In this document: in pieces, positions 7,674-17,800 of the stretch
Numbering within the stretch: position 1 is the first letter of the stretch
Layout of the letters: each line of letters begins with the position of its first letter
Origin: Bacteroidota bacterium
GTDB taxonomy: Bacteria; Bacteroidota; Bacteroidia; Cytophagales; Cyclobacteriaceae
NCBI GenBank assembly: GCA_018267285.1
Contig: JAFDYU010000002.1
Span: 1-64,000, forward strand
Direction of reading: 5' to 3'
DNA length: 64,000 nt
Notes under the pieces: model-generated
Told to the model about the DNA's origin: nothing
What the model saw: the letters and a program-made list of their open reading frames with translations, nothing else
Databases searched by the model: none
Position numbers and translations under genes: made by a program

Positions 7674-10505
7674 TTAATTCTTAATGAGCTTTTTCCGAAC
7701 AACTCCCTGATTGGTTATCACTTCGATAATATACAATCCGGGCTGAAGGGTACTTACATCCCAGGAATTTTCATCCACGCGTGCAGGCGTAAGCGCTTCA
7801 CCGGTAATTTTTACGGCTTGCAATTTTGTTATCCGACTTTCGCTTTGTACGCGCAACAAACCCGAAGCAGGGTTGGGATACATCGAGATTTCGGTAGGCT
7901 CATCGGTAATGGCTGTGATAACCTGAGGCCGTTTTATTTTTACATCGGTATAAAGTTTAAAACTTCCCGGATCCATAATAAGCGACAACGATCCGGAGGA
8001 TACATCAACCGAGGCGCTGTTGTTGTAATAATCGTACCACGTGCCGGCATGTGGAAATGTAATCGTCAAGGCTGAACCGCCTACGTCAAAGTTAGCTGCA
8101 ATCTGTACGTTCATTTGCGAGGAGTCGGCTGGTGTAGCGGTGTACGGATTATTTTTCAATGTCATCTGGTGTACGAGTCCGCTTAAGGATAGCTGGGCCG
8201 TTCCCGTAGACGAAAACACATTGTAGTTTTTTCGCAGTCTCAACAAATCGCTGATGTGGTCGTGCAGCGATGCCCGGTTGGGGTCTTGAAGGTAATCCCA
8301 ATGCACGGGTTTCGGGTCGAGGCGGCAGTTGCTGTTTACGCTCCCATCCTGGCAGGTGTTGATGCTAAAGTCATAGCCCAGCTCACCAAACTCCCACAAC
8401 ATCTTAGGTCCCGGAATGGTGTAGAACATCACCGCTGCAGTCTTCATTCGTTGCAAAGCGGTGCTCAAATTTTTTACTGAATAGCTTCCGCCTACATTTC
8501 CGAAGTTCAGGTTTCTGTACATCTCGCGTTCTTCGTCATGGCTTTCCATATAACCCACCGCACGCGGTGCTGTCCAACCTCTGTTTCCGTAGTACATGCC
8601 ACTAATATTTGCTCCACTGCTAAAGCCCATCGTGTTTTGCCCGTAGGCATAATTAAAATTTGCCCACAGCATCATGCCTTGACCTTGATTCACCTGATAG
8701 TTCGCCAACACGGTTTCTTCCGAGTTCTCCGCAAAATGTTCGAGAATAATATACGCATCGGGAAATTTTGACCAGAGCACATTGGCCATGCGCTCTAAAA
8801 TATTGATGCGCGATTGATCGTAGTTTCCGGCTGTGCTTTCGTTCGATACCGTTTGTGTGAAACCTTTCGACAAATCATAACGATACCCATCTACCTTAAA
8901 TTCGTTGATCCAGTAATAATTAATAGTGTCGAGGTATTTTTGGGTGTAGGTGCTTTCGTGGTTCAAATCGTTGAACACGCTGTACGGATGCGGTGCCGCA
9001 ACGTTAAACCATTTGTTGGTTGATTTGGGATGGCCGTTTGTAAAATCAAAATCCAGCATGGCATACGAATTGGGTATGTCTTGATGGTTCATCACCAAAT
9101 CCAAAATCACGGCTATGCCTTGCGCATGGCATTTGTCTACAAATTCTTTCAATTTGTTTTTTGGACCATAATATTTTTGCACCGCAAACATTGAAGTAGG
9201 GTTGTAACCCCATCCAATCTCTCCGTTGAATTCGGCCACCGGCATCAGTTCAATGGCATTGACACCAAGCCGTTTAAAATAAGAAATGGTATCGATCAGC
9301 GATTGGAAACTGCGGTTGTCGCTGTCGAAGAAATCGCGAATGAGCAATTCGTAGATCACCAGTTTTTCTTTTGCAGGCTTTTGATAATTCGTGGTTTGCC
9401 ATGTGTAGGGTGTTTGTCCGGTTTGCAAAACAGAAAGATGATTGTAGTACCATTGCTGACTTAAAGCTTTGGCCGGAAAAGATTTTAAATTAGGGTACGT
9501 TGTTGCCGGAATCTGATTGTCGTCCGGTTCTAAAATTTTATCGGTGTACGGATCGGCAATCCTTAACGTATCGTTAACCAAATACTGAAAGGCGTATTCT
9601 TGCCCTGGTGTTAGCCCGGTGATCTCCACCCAAAAATGTTCACCGTCTTTGTTCATCAGGTAGTTCGGGTCAATATCCCAATCGGTGAAATCGCCAAAGG
9701 CATATACCGAACTTTTATTGGGTGCCCAAAAACATAATGTAGCTTTGGTTTGATCGGATGTATTGTAGTTGATACCATCAACAATGCCTGTGGGTCGTGC
9801 CAGCGTTAGGCTCGTTTGCGGAATTACATACGAAAATGTAATCACCGTATCGGCTGTTCCCGATTTTACCTCAAGCGATACCCGATAAGCTTTAACCGAA
9901 TCGCTCACCATAAGTTTGTAGTGATAACTTGAGGTAGAAGGCACCGTGTCTATTTTTTGATTATTCACATTCAATAAAAATGTCGCTGCGGCAGAAGTTG
10001 TTGCTTCCACAATTACCGAATCACCGTTTGAAACGAACAGCGGACGTTGCGTGGGCGAAGTTAGTTTTGCCTGAAAGGAACTTCCTATTAAAAAATTGGT
10101 GAGGTAATCGGTGGTCTGCCCGTTGGGCCAGTCGTTGGCTTTCAGTAAAATGCCCATTTGCGTTTGCGTACTTATATCCGATGAGAAAAAATCTGAAGGT
10201 TTGAATGTGATGGTAAAAATGGTTTTACCGTTGGTTGTTGACTTCGTGCATTTGGCCGGTGCCGCTGCCGTTGTGGCCGGGTTGATGTTATAGTTTGCGT
10301 TGATGGTGGTATTGGGGATCCACACCCAAACCCAGGCATCCGTTAAGCCGGCAAGCGAAGTATTCGTTACATCGTACGTTACCGTTATTTGATCGTTGTA
10401 GTGAAAAAGAGTTGGGCTGATGGTGGGGTTGAGCGATACTTTTTGCCCCAATAGATTTATCGACAAAACCAAAATAAAAACCGAAAGGCAACTTATTTTC
10501 ATCAT
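7674..10505 (-). CDS. Multidomain GH13 amylase/pullulanase-like enzyme with CBM48 and T9SS tail
   Basis: The 943-residue secreted protein begins with a signal peptide (1-20). Beta-sandwich starch-binding-type modules cover about 22-230, and a CBM48/E-set domain about 241-340 (ATLCFWAPN..VYAFGDFTDW). A GH13 barrel starts near 380. Catalytic regions are D469..H474 (DLVMNH), nucleophile D544 (VDGYRYD), E589 (IILEHF) and D657 (GYMESHD), so it should be active. The C-terminus is a type A T9SS sorting domain (ISMYPNPASG ... LQPGLYIIEV ... KKLIKN), implying surface display or release. It is the extracellular polymer-cutting enzyme of the locus. A terminator-like hairpin (10531-10552) separates it from the upstream SusE-like gene. 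Confidence 0.93.
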   Translation of the reverse strand: MMKISCLSVFILVLSINLLGQKVSLNPTISPTLFHYNDQITVTYDVTNTSLAGLTDAWVWVWIPNTTINANYNINPATTAAAPAKCTKSTTNGKTIFTITFKPSDFFSSDISTQTQMGILLKANDWPNGQTTDYLTNFLIGSSFQAKLTSPTQRPLFVSNGDSVIVEATTSAAATFLLNVNNQKIDTVPSTSSYHYKLMVSDSVKAYRVSLEVKSGTADTVITFSYVIPQTSLTLARPTGIVDGINYNTSDQTKATLCFWAPNKSSVYAFGDFTDWDIDPNYLMNKDGEHFWVEITGLTPGQEYAFQYLVNDTLRIADPYTDKILEPDDNQIPATTYPNLKSFPAKALSQQWYYNHLSVLQTGQTPYTWQTTNYQKPAKEKLVIYELLIRDFFDSDNRSFQSLIDTISYFKRLGVNAIELMPVAEFNGEIGWGYNPTSMFAVQKYYGPKNKLKEFVDKCHAQGIAVILDLVMNHQDIPNSYAMLDFDFTNGHPKSTNKWFNVAAPHPYSVFNDLNHESTYTQKYLDTINYYWINEFKVDGYRYDLSKGFTQTVSNESTAGNYDQSRINILERMANVLWSKFPDAYIILEHFAENSEETVLANYQVNQGQGMMLWANFNYAYGQNTMGFSSGANISGMYYGNRGWTAPRAVGYMESHDEEREMYRNLNFGNVGGSYSVKNLSTALQRMKTAAVMFYTIPGPKMLWEFGELGYDFSINTCQDGSVNSNCRLDPKPVHWDYLQDPNRASLHDHISDLLRLRKNYNVFSSTGTAQLSLSGLVHQMTLKNNPYTATPADSSQMNVQIAANFDVGGSALTITFPHAGTWYDYYNNSASVDVSSGSLSLIMDPGSFKLYTDVKIKRPQVITAITDEPTEISMYPNPASGLLRVQSESRITKLQAVKITGEALTPARVDENSWDVSTLQPGLYIIEVITNQGVVRKKLIKN

Positions 10506-10530
10506 TACAAAATTCAGTTAAAATATAAAA

Positions 10531-10552
10531 ATCAGGGGCCGAAGCCCCTGAT
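10531..10552 (-). terminator. Hairpin with T-run between SusE-like gene and amylase
   Basis: The sequence is a perfect 9-bp stem, ATCAGGGGC/GCCCCTGAT, with a 4-base loop. On the minus strand it is followed by TTTTTATATTTT; on the plus strand no T-run follows. This is a factor-independent terminator shape for transcripts from the SusCD-E arm. As the amylase gene follows only 26 bases later on the same strand with no clear promoter, it could instead be a partial terminator or RNA-stabilising hairpin that sets the amylase level. Confidence 0.7.
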
Positions 10553-10587
10553 AAAAACTACTACTGTCTATCTAAAAAAACAAATCT

Positions 10588-12315
10588 TTAATACGCGAAG
10601 TAGTACTCACCCGTGGCCGAGTTAAACGTTATCTGGGCAGTACCCGCATTCACAGCTATGTTATCGCCACCTTGTGTGCCAACGCCACCCGGAAAAGTTT
10701 TTCCTCCCCAGTTGATAGTCCACCCACCGTCTGCTCTGAACTTTGCAAAAGCTGCTGTGAGCGGAATTTTTGCTGACCACAAGTAGGGGTTAGCCGGATT
10801 CTGAATCAGGTTGGTATCAGCACCCCAGCCTCCCGGAGTACCATCACCGATAACTCCAATGGAAGTGTATGGCGTTCCCGCTCCCGGATTATTGGTGGCA
10901 TCGCCAAAGAAGTATTGCCCGGTGGCTGTATTGATGTACACAAAATAACTGGTAGTAAGTGTAACTGAGATATTGCCTCCGTTGTTAACACCCCAACCCG
11001 ATTGACCTGTAGATGAAGCATATCCGGGGCCCCAATTCGTACCCCAGTCACCGGTCTTTCTAAACTTGAACGAACCGCCCGAAGTCATAGCCACGGTTCC
11101 GGTCCATACATTGGGATCGGTATTGCTTTGGGTAAGCGGAGTATCAGCGCCCCAGCCTCCCGGTGTGGCATCGCCAATTACACTAATGCCGGAAGCGGTG
11201 AAGTCCGTGGTTGTCAATGCCGTAAACGAGTACGCTCCGGTTCCGGCATTAAAGTTTACTTGATAGTATCCTGAATTGCTGATCGGAATGTTCTGGCCAC
11301 CAGATGAGCCGGTACCCGAAGGGAAGGCGGTATCGCCCCAGTTGTTAGCCCAGTCATCATCGGCACGGAACTTTGCCGACTTACCGCCAGTGAGGTAAAG
11401 CGTTACCGTCCAGGCAGCCGGGTCATTGATAGGGTCTGCACGATACATATCCGTATCCGTGCCCCAGCCACCCGGTGTGCCATCGCCAATAATACCGATG
11501 GAATTGTAGGCAACAAACGAGGATATCACCATGGTAACGGTGTTTGAGTACATCACTTTGCCTGCCCCGTTGGTGGCTTGTATCCTAAAGTCAACCGTAT
11601 CCTGAGTGCCGGGCGCATAGCCTACTGCACCGGTAATCTTATTCAGATCTAATTTGGTAAAGACTTTACTGAACGAAGTTTGGCTTACCGAAGTGGGTGA
11701 TGCAAAATTGGTTTTGGTCTTAGCGTACTGAAGCTGGTAGGTCACCGGTCCGTTAAATCCCTGGAATGCCGGAGTCCAGGTAAATTCACTTCCTTTGTCA
11801 CCGGCATTCGCTGCCGTGCAAACTACAGTCAGCGAATCTGCCGAAAGCGACAAGCTGCTAAACGGTGTTACCGATACTTGTACCACGCTTGATTCCTGAG
11901 GTGCACCACTGTTTTCAAGTGAAGCCATCACTTTCATATCGAGCGTCATGGGTTGGCCGGCTATGCCACCCAGCTTCACCGCAATTTCATTGATCTCTTT
12001 TCCGGTGAATGCACCGGTAAGTACATTGGTGAACGTTTTAGAAGTCATGTTCACAAAGTTCTTGCCTGCCGAGTCGACCATGATTGTAAACACGGTCTTA
12101 CTCAAGCCCACAGAATACTTTGGATCAGTCCACGTAAAAGTAAGCGCATCGCTGAGCGAGTCTGCTGCGGCCACAGACACCGAAGTAGCGGATGCCGTAG
12201 CGGTAAATGTTGCCGAGCTTTTTGTGTACTGCGGAGTGGGGTCAAGTTTCTGACAGGCCAATGCTATTGCTGCAATCAGCACAACAGAAGAAAAATAAAC
12301 GATTATCTTTTTCAT
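10588..12315 (-). CDS. SusE-type surface lipoprotein with three tandem starch-binding modules
   Basis: The 575-residue lipoprotein has a signal peptide with lipidation Cys21 (AIALACQK). Two SusE/Ig-like domains follow (about 25-150 and 152-268), each ending in Val/Ser-rich strands. Then come three similar modules of ~95 residues (270-367, 374-470, 483-575). Each begins IG(V/I)IGD(G/A)TPGGWG and contains a KFR..(D/G)W..NWG stretch rich in Trp, as expected for glucan-stacking platforms of SusE/SusF. It should sit on the cell surface beside SusCD and hold starch. The classical SusE and SusF carry two or three such sites. Order in the operon is SusC, SusD, the shorter SusE/F-like protein, then this one, 10 bases downstream of it. 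Confidence 0.88.
   Translation of the reverse strand: MKKIIVYFSSVVLIAAIALACQKLDPTPQYTKSSATFTATASATSVSVAAADSLSDALTFTWTDPKYSVGLSKTVFTIMVDSAGKNFVNMTSKTFTNVLTGAFTGKEINEIAVKLGGIAGQPMTLDMKVMASLENSGAPQESSVVQVSVTPFSSLSLSADSLTVVCTAANAGDKGSEFTWTPAFQGFNGPVTYQLQYAKTKTNFASPTSVSQTSFSKVFTKLDLNKITGAVGYAPGTQDTVDFRIQATNGAGKVMYSNTVTMVISSFVAYNSIGIIGDGTPGGWGTDTDMYRADPINDPAAWTVTLYLTGGKSAKFRADDDWANNWGDTAFPSGTGSSGGQNIPISNSGYYQVNFNAGTGAYSFTALTTTDFTASGISVIGDATPGGWGADTPLTQSNTDPNVWTGTVAMTSGGSFKFRKTGDWGTNWGPGYASSTGQSGWGVNNGGNISVTLTTSYFVYINTATGQYFFGDATNNPGAGTPYTSIGVIGDGTPGGWGADTNLIQNPANPYLWSAKIPLTAAFAKFRADGGWTINWGGKTFPGGVGTQGGDNIAVNAGTAQITFNSATGEYYFAY
10591..11508 (-). repeat. Three ~0.29-kb in-gene tandem repeats encoding starch-binding modules
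   Basis: The copies lie at about 11215-11508, 10906-11196 and 10591-10869, within the SusE-like gene. At the protein level each opens with IGD(G/A)TPGGWG and carries KFR and NWG motifs. Copies 1 and 3 resemble each other most (KFRAD, TFPGG/AFPSG); copy 2 is more diverged. This is internal duplication of a carbohydrate-binding module, not a mobile repeat. Confidence 0.8.
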
Positions 12316-12325
12316 ACTTTTCTTT

Positions 12326-13162
12326 TTAAAGTTTGGTCATGGAGTATTTACCCGTTTTGAAATTGACCTGTATCATATAATTGCCGGCAGCCGGAGCCTG
12401 AAAGTTGCTGTTGGCATCAGGCTTGAAGGCATCCCCCATCGGGTTGTTTGTTGACCCCGGTGCATCGAAAGCATATTTATGAGTCCAATCGCCCGCCACC
12501 GGAACAAACAAAAATTGATTTTGGGTAAGCGCCAAAGAATTGATTTGATATAAATACGGTTTAACCTTGGTCAACTGTTGCGAGGGTACAAGATGTGCCA
12601 CATCGTTATTCCATCCGGCAGGTGTAGCATCGCCAACGATATACAAATTCGCTGGTACCGGATACACCACATCAAGGTACGTGGTGATCACAATTTTTAC
12701 CACATTAGAATAGATGGGCTCGTTTCCTCCGGCCAACGTAGCCTTAACCCGAAATTGAAAATGATGTGGAGTTTCGTCCGGCAATTCAAGCAACGCTAAC
12801 GCATTGTTCAAATCTTTTACGGTAAAAGGATGGGTTACATCATTCGTAATTGCCACCGTTGCCATTTTCGGACTATTAAAATCCGAACCAACCGTATCCT
12901 GCACGATTTGAATGGTATAGAACACGTCCTGTGTACTTGGCCCATTAGAGAATTGATAGTTCGGGTTGGTCCATTGGAACAAAAGTGAAGTATAACTCTC
13001 ATTAGCTTTAAGGAGCACAAGGTTGCTGGTACTCGATACCTTCAGTACCACGCCCGGTGCGCCTGCACCGAGATAGGTGACCCGATCGATATCTGTGGTG
13101 CACGACAGGGTTATCATCAGCCCGGCCGCCAACAGCATCAATTTATTAACTATTGTTTTCAT
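12326..13162 (-). CDS. SusE/SusF-like starch-binding lipoprotein
   Basis: With the ATG at 13162 the product is 278 residues with a compact lipoprotein signal (MKTIVNKLMLLAAGLMITLSC, Cys at 21). An alternative ATG at 13186 would add eight residues before it and is less typical. A SusE N-terminal Ig-like domain follows (about 25-165). A single C-terminal module begins LYIVGDATPAGWNND, related to the triple modules of the next gene, and ends VNFKTGKYSM. It probably binds maltooligosaccharides at the cell surface as a partner of SusCD. It lies directly after susD and 10 bases before the three-module paralogue. Confidence 0.85.
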   Translation of the reverse strand: MKTIVNKLMLLAAGLMITLSCTTDIDRVTYLGAGAPGVVLKVSSTSNLVLLKANESYTSLLFQWTNPNYQFSNGPSTQDVFYTIQIVQDTVGSDFNSPKMATVAITNDVTHPFTVKDLNNALALLELPDETPHHFQFRVKATLAGGNEPIYSNVVKIVITTYLDVVYPVPANLYIVGDATPAGWNNDVAHLVPSQQLTKVKPYLYQINSLALTQNQFLFVPVAGDWTHKYAFDAPGSTNNPMGDAFKPDANSNFQAPAAGNYMIQVNFKTGKYSMTKL

Positions 13163-13189
13163 TGTTATATCGTTTACAATATTCATTAT

Positions 13190-14788
13190 TTAATAACCCG
13201 TGTTTTGTTTCAAGGTAGGGTTGGCAATCAACTCCGATGAAGGGATAGGGAACAAGTTGCGATACGAGGGCACCGTTGCTCCGGTTTCTACATTACCTTT
13301 CCACGGCCACAGATACGAGCCGTCTGTAAACTGCCCGAAGCGAATTAAATCCGTTCTGCGGTGTCCTTCCCAGTACAACTCTCTTGCGCGTTCATCCAGT
13401 AAATCCGAAAGATCGGAGGCGCTGCCCACGCTAAGTGTAGCGTGATCGTAAGCCGCACTGGCGTTGTGTCCTCTGCGGATCACATCGTTCAGCTTTTGCG
13501 TAGCCGTGGCGGCATCGGTGCCACTGCCTCCGCGCACAAAGGCTTCGGCCAACATCAGGTTGGCATCGGCCAAACGGAACATCGGGAAATCAGTATCTAC
13601 AAAATCAGGAACTCCGCTAGCCGAAGGGCCATCGGGAATAGTGCGGTTTGAAAATTTCTTGATGGCATAACCATCGGTAAACTGGGCAATGTCAACAATC
13701 TGCAGGTTTTGACCGGAAGTATAAAACTGGGCCCGTGCATCGGTTGCACCGCTGGGGTCCGGAAACTTGCCCACAAAAGCTGAAGTAGCACGTGTACCTC
13801 CCCACCCACCGGCTACTCCATAGTTGCCGGGGCTCATGGAGCCGCCAATGGCTGCGTGAATGATGTAGTCCATGCCGCCATACGATTGCGAGTGCGCGCC
13901 ATCGTAGTTGATAGTGAAAATAAGCTCGGGGCTGGTCATGTTGTTGGCTGCAAAATTCAACAAGTAGTTGGCGGGAAGTGTATAGGCATTGAATGCAAAC
14001 AATTTATTCAAAGCCGTGATGCACTCCGTGTACTTATCGGCACTAATATAAGTCTGGGCATTCAGGTAAAGTTTTGCCTGAAGCATGTACAACGCTGCAC
14101 GGTTAGCGTGGCCATAGGTTGCATCGCCCGGTGTTCCGGTAGGTGCAGGCAATTCGTTTTCAATGGCCTGTAATTCTGAATCGATGTAGGCAAACAAATC
14201 AGCCGGATTGGTTTGCTTGGGGTTGAAAGCTCCGGGCTCGTCTTTTTCTGTTACAAAAGGCGGGTTGCCAAACATATCAAGCGCGTGCCAATAAGCTAAG
14301 GCACGAATAAAGCGGGCTTCCGCATGATATTGTTTCACCTGAGCATCGGAAGAAGCGGAAGAAGCGCGAATAAATTCGTTGCAGTAAGAAACAGTGAGCA
14401 TTACGCGCGCATACATGGCTGCAATAAACACGTCATTGGAAGCCCAGTTTTGCCAGTGAAAATTTTTCACGGTCTGATCGTTCCAGGCAATCACCGCCTC
14501 GTCTGTTGTAAGTTCTTGCACGTTCCAAAGTTCGCGAAGATAAACACCGAAGCCTTCATCCAGGCCGGAGATGTCCGAGTCACCCGCAGGGCCTTGTTGG
14601 CCACTAAGTGCAAAGCTGGCGTAGAGCTTTGCCAGACCCGACAAATAATCGGCCGGGGTCTTATACACCGAAGCAGCCGTCACTGCCTTTGGCCCCAATG
14701 ATTTTGGATCCAGGTCACCTGTACAGGCGGCCAGCAGCAGAACTGTTGCTGATACGATTGTTATTGATTTAAATGATTTCATATCCAT
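13190..14788 (-). CDS. SusD/RagB-type nutrient-binding outer membrane lipoprotein
   Basis: The 532-residue protein has a lipoprotein signal ending LLLAACTGDLDP (lipid Cys about residue 22). The N-terminal SusD-like helical part contains RFIRALAYWHALDMFGNPPF, the classical SusD signature region. The C-terminal RagB/SusD part has ARELYWEGHRRTDLIRFGQF and ends NLFPIPSSELIANPTLKQN, both family hallmarks. SusD caps the SusC channel and binds glycan. The gene starts 14 bases after susC and is followed within 30 bases by the SusE/F-like gene, so all are one transcript. Confidence 0.95.
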   Translation of the reverse strand: MDMKSFKSITIVSATVLLLAACTGDLDPKSLGPKAVTAASVYKTPADYLSGLAKLYASFALSGQQGPAGDSDISGLDEGFGVYLRELWNVQELTTDEAVIAWNDQTVKNFHWQNWASNDVFIAAMYARVMLTVSYCNEFIRASSASSDAQVKQYHAEARFIRALAYWHALDMFGNPPFVTEKDEPGAFNPKQTNPADLFAYIDSELQAIENELPAPTGTPGDATYGHANRAALYMLQAKLYLNAQTYISADKYTECITALNKLFAFNAYTLPANYLLNFAANNMTSPELIFTINYDGAHSQSYGGMDYIIHAAIGGSMSPGNYGVAGGWGGTRATSAFVGKFPDPSGATDARAQFYTSGQNLQIVDIAQFTDGYAIKKFSNRTIPDGPSASGVPDFVDTDFPMFRLADANLMLAEAFVRGGSGTDAATATQKLNDVIRRGHNASAAYDHATLSVGSASDLSDLLDERARELYWEGHRRTDLIRFGQFTDGSYLWPWKGNVETGATVPSYRNLFPIPSSELIANPTLKQNTGY

Positions 14789-14802
14789 TAATGATTTGTC
14801 GT

Positions 14803-17800
14803 TTAAAAAGTAAGGTTTAAACCCAACAAAAATGTGCGTGGCCGTGGGTAGATGTTGTTGTCAATACCTCCGTTCACTTCAGGGTCGAGGCCCTTGTACT
14901 TGGTCACGAAGAACGCATTCTGCACGGTGAAACTCACCCGTGCTTTTATTTTTTGGTTCATGATCTCCTGAAAGCTGTAGCCCAGGCTGATGTTGTCCAT
15001 CTTAAAGAAAGATGCATTTTCAACATAGTAGCTTGAGTAGTATTGGGGCAATACAAAGTTGGTGTCTTTAATAGCCGTGGGCAGATTACTGAAGAACCCG
15101 GCCTGGTTGTACATCTGATAATAAATGGCTTTTGATGACAAATTATTGTTGTACACATAATTGCCAAAGCTGAACCGTCCCTGGAAATAGAAATCCCAGT
15201 TTTTGTAGTTCACCCTCGAATTAAGACCCATGTACAAGAACGGCTGCGGGCTGTAGTAGCGCCACTTGTTGTTGTTGTTGGCGGTGATGTCGCCTCCTTG
15301 CCCGGAGCGGTCAACATACATTCCTTCAATGGGTCTTCCATTCTGGTTGTAAACCTGCTGATTTACAAAAAAAGAATTGATGGGGTAGCCTACTTGTATA
15401 TTTTGTATGGTAGTTCCCACACCTCCGCTGATAAAACCGGTGAGTACACCCGGATAATTAGGGTCCTGGTTTTTGAGCAGCTTCGTCACCTCATTTTCAT
15501 TGTGCGTAGCGTTGAAGCCGATATTCCATTCAAAATCGTTGGTCTTCACCGCCTGTGCATTCACCGCAAACTCAATACCTCGGTTGCGCAAGGTACCTAC
15601 GTTGGTAGTGATGTAGTTCGACAAGTTGCTGCCTGCCGCTACGGGTATGAAGTTGATCAGGTTTTCTGCATTTCGCTGATACACATCAATGCTACCCGTG
15701 ATGCGGTTTTCTAAGAGACCAAAATCAACACCAATGTCGGCTTGAGTGGTGGTTTCCCATTTGAAGTTAGGATCATACGCATTAGGCCGCCAGGTATTGA
15801 TAGTACTATTACCTAGCTGGTATTGCGCCAGTCCATTACTTTGGGTGTACAACGGAAGGTAAGGATAGGGCTGGCCACCTACGTACTGATTACCAGTTAC
15901 ACCGTAACTCGCGCGCAATTTCAAGTCGGATACGGCACGTACAGAACTGAAGAAATCTTCTTTGCTGATCTTCCATCCCAGGGCAGCCGAAGGGAAGATT
16001 TGATAGCGGTTATTGGGACCAAACCTTGAAGAGGCGTCATCGCGGAAGGAAGCGGTAATCAAGTACTTGTCGGCATACGAATAATTGATCCGGCCAAAGA
16101 AAGAAAGCAGCGTATTGGTGTTGGGATAATACTTCGACCGATTGGGATAATGGCCGGTGCCATCGGCAGCGGTTTGGTAATCTGTATAATTTATGGCGGG
16201 CGGTGCAACTACAGGAGTTCCGCCATTGTTGGCTGCAGAACCATACGTTCCGGCATCCCATTGAGCTTGTGTGGGTGGTGCACTGTGAGAAAAGTTTGAA
16301 GATATCTGTTCGAACGCCTGATACGAATAACCGGCCGTAACATCAATCTTGTGCCGATTAATTTCTTTGGTATAGTTGGCGTATAAGTCGAACAAACGCG
16401 AACGATTTTCGCCCGTATAATTCGTATTTTGGCCATAACCATTGCCATACGTCCAAGCTGCATTGTAAGGCGCATTGTTATGTCCTTGTGAAGTGGCAAA
16501 GTCAAAACCTGTGTTCATGGTGATTTTGATGGCCGGGAAAAACCTCAAACGATAATCCAACTTCACATTTCCTATACCGCGGTAGATGTACGACCTATTA
16601 TTGGTTTGGTTAATCAACGAAACCGGGTTAGCGTTGGCAATTGTAATGGGCAAGCCATCGGGGTTAATAGAACCATCGGGGTTAGCCGTGGCCAGAGTAG
16701 TATAAGTAGTATATCCTCCCCAGTTTTGATTGCCGTTGTACACCGGCTGTGTAGGGTCGAACGATGTGGCAGCGCCTACGGCTCCGGTGTTACCAAAGTT
16801 TTGCTCCGTGTACGATCCTTTAAAAGTAACCTGAGCATTCAAGTCGCCATCCAGGAAAGTAGGGGTCAAGTTTACGTTGAGGGAATTACGGGTAAAATTG
16901 GTGGTCTTTAATATACCGTTCTGATTGGTGTACCCGTACGAAACACGGTACGGCATATTTTTGATTGAGCCCGATACACCTATGTTGTTGTCGCTCGTGA
17001 TGGCGTTTTGATAAATCTGTTTTTGCCAGTCGGTGTTGGCTGTACCCAGCCGTTTTACGGCACCAGCCGAAAGCCCGGGCAGACCTGCGGCCAGCTCATC
17101 GTTTACAGCTTTTCTGTATTGGTCTCCATTCATTACCGAAAAATATTTCATGGGTGTAGCCATACCCAGTGTAGAATTAAAACTGAACTGTGGCTTACCT
17201 TCTTTTCCTTTTTTGGTGGTGATGATGATTACACCGTTGGAAGCACGCAATCCGTAGATGGCCGTTGCCGAAGCATCTTTCAATACCGTAACCGATTCAA
17301 TATCGTTCGGGGCGATGGTTGAAAGCGGGTTGGCAACACCGGCCACACCACCGTTGTCGATCGGGTATCCGTCTATTACAATCAAGGGGTCCTGGCTACC
17401 GGAAATAGAACCGGCTCCACGAATAAGTATTTTCGACCCGGCACCCGGTGCACCATCGTTGGTGGTGATTTGCACCCCGGCTACTTTTCCGATCAGCATG
17501 TCTTGAGGTGAGGAGATGATGGCCCGGTTAAAATCTTTGGTGCCCACAGAGACCACCGCTCCGGTTACATCTTTCTTCTCCTGCGTTCCGTACCCCACCA
17601 CCACGATTTCCGAGAGTGAGGTAATGTCGGACGCAAGCACCACGTTGACTGCGCTTTGGCTGCCAATCGCAATTTCCTGCGTTTTGTAGCCCACAAACGA
17701 AAACAACAGTGTGGCGTTGTCGCCCACGGCTATTTTAAATTCACCGTTGGCATCGGTAACCGTGCCGTTGGTGGTGCCCTTCTCAAGTACGTTAACTCCG

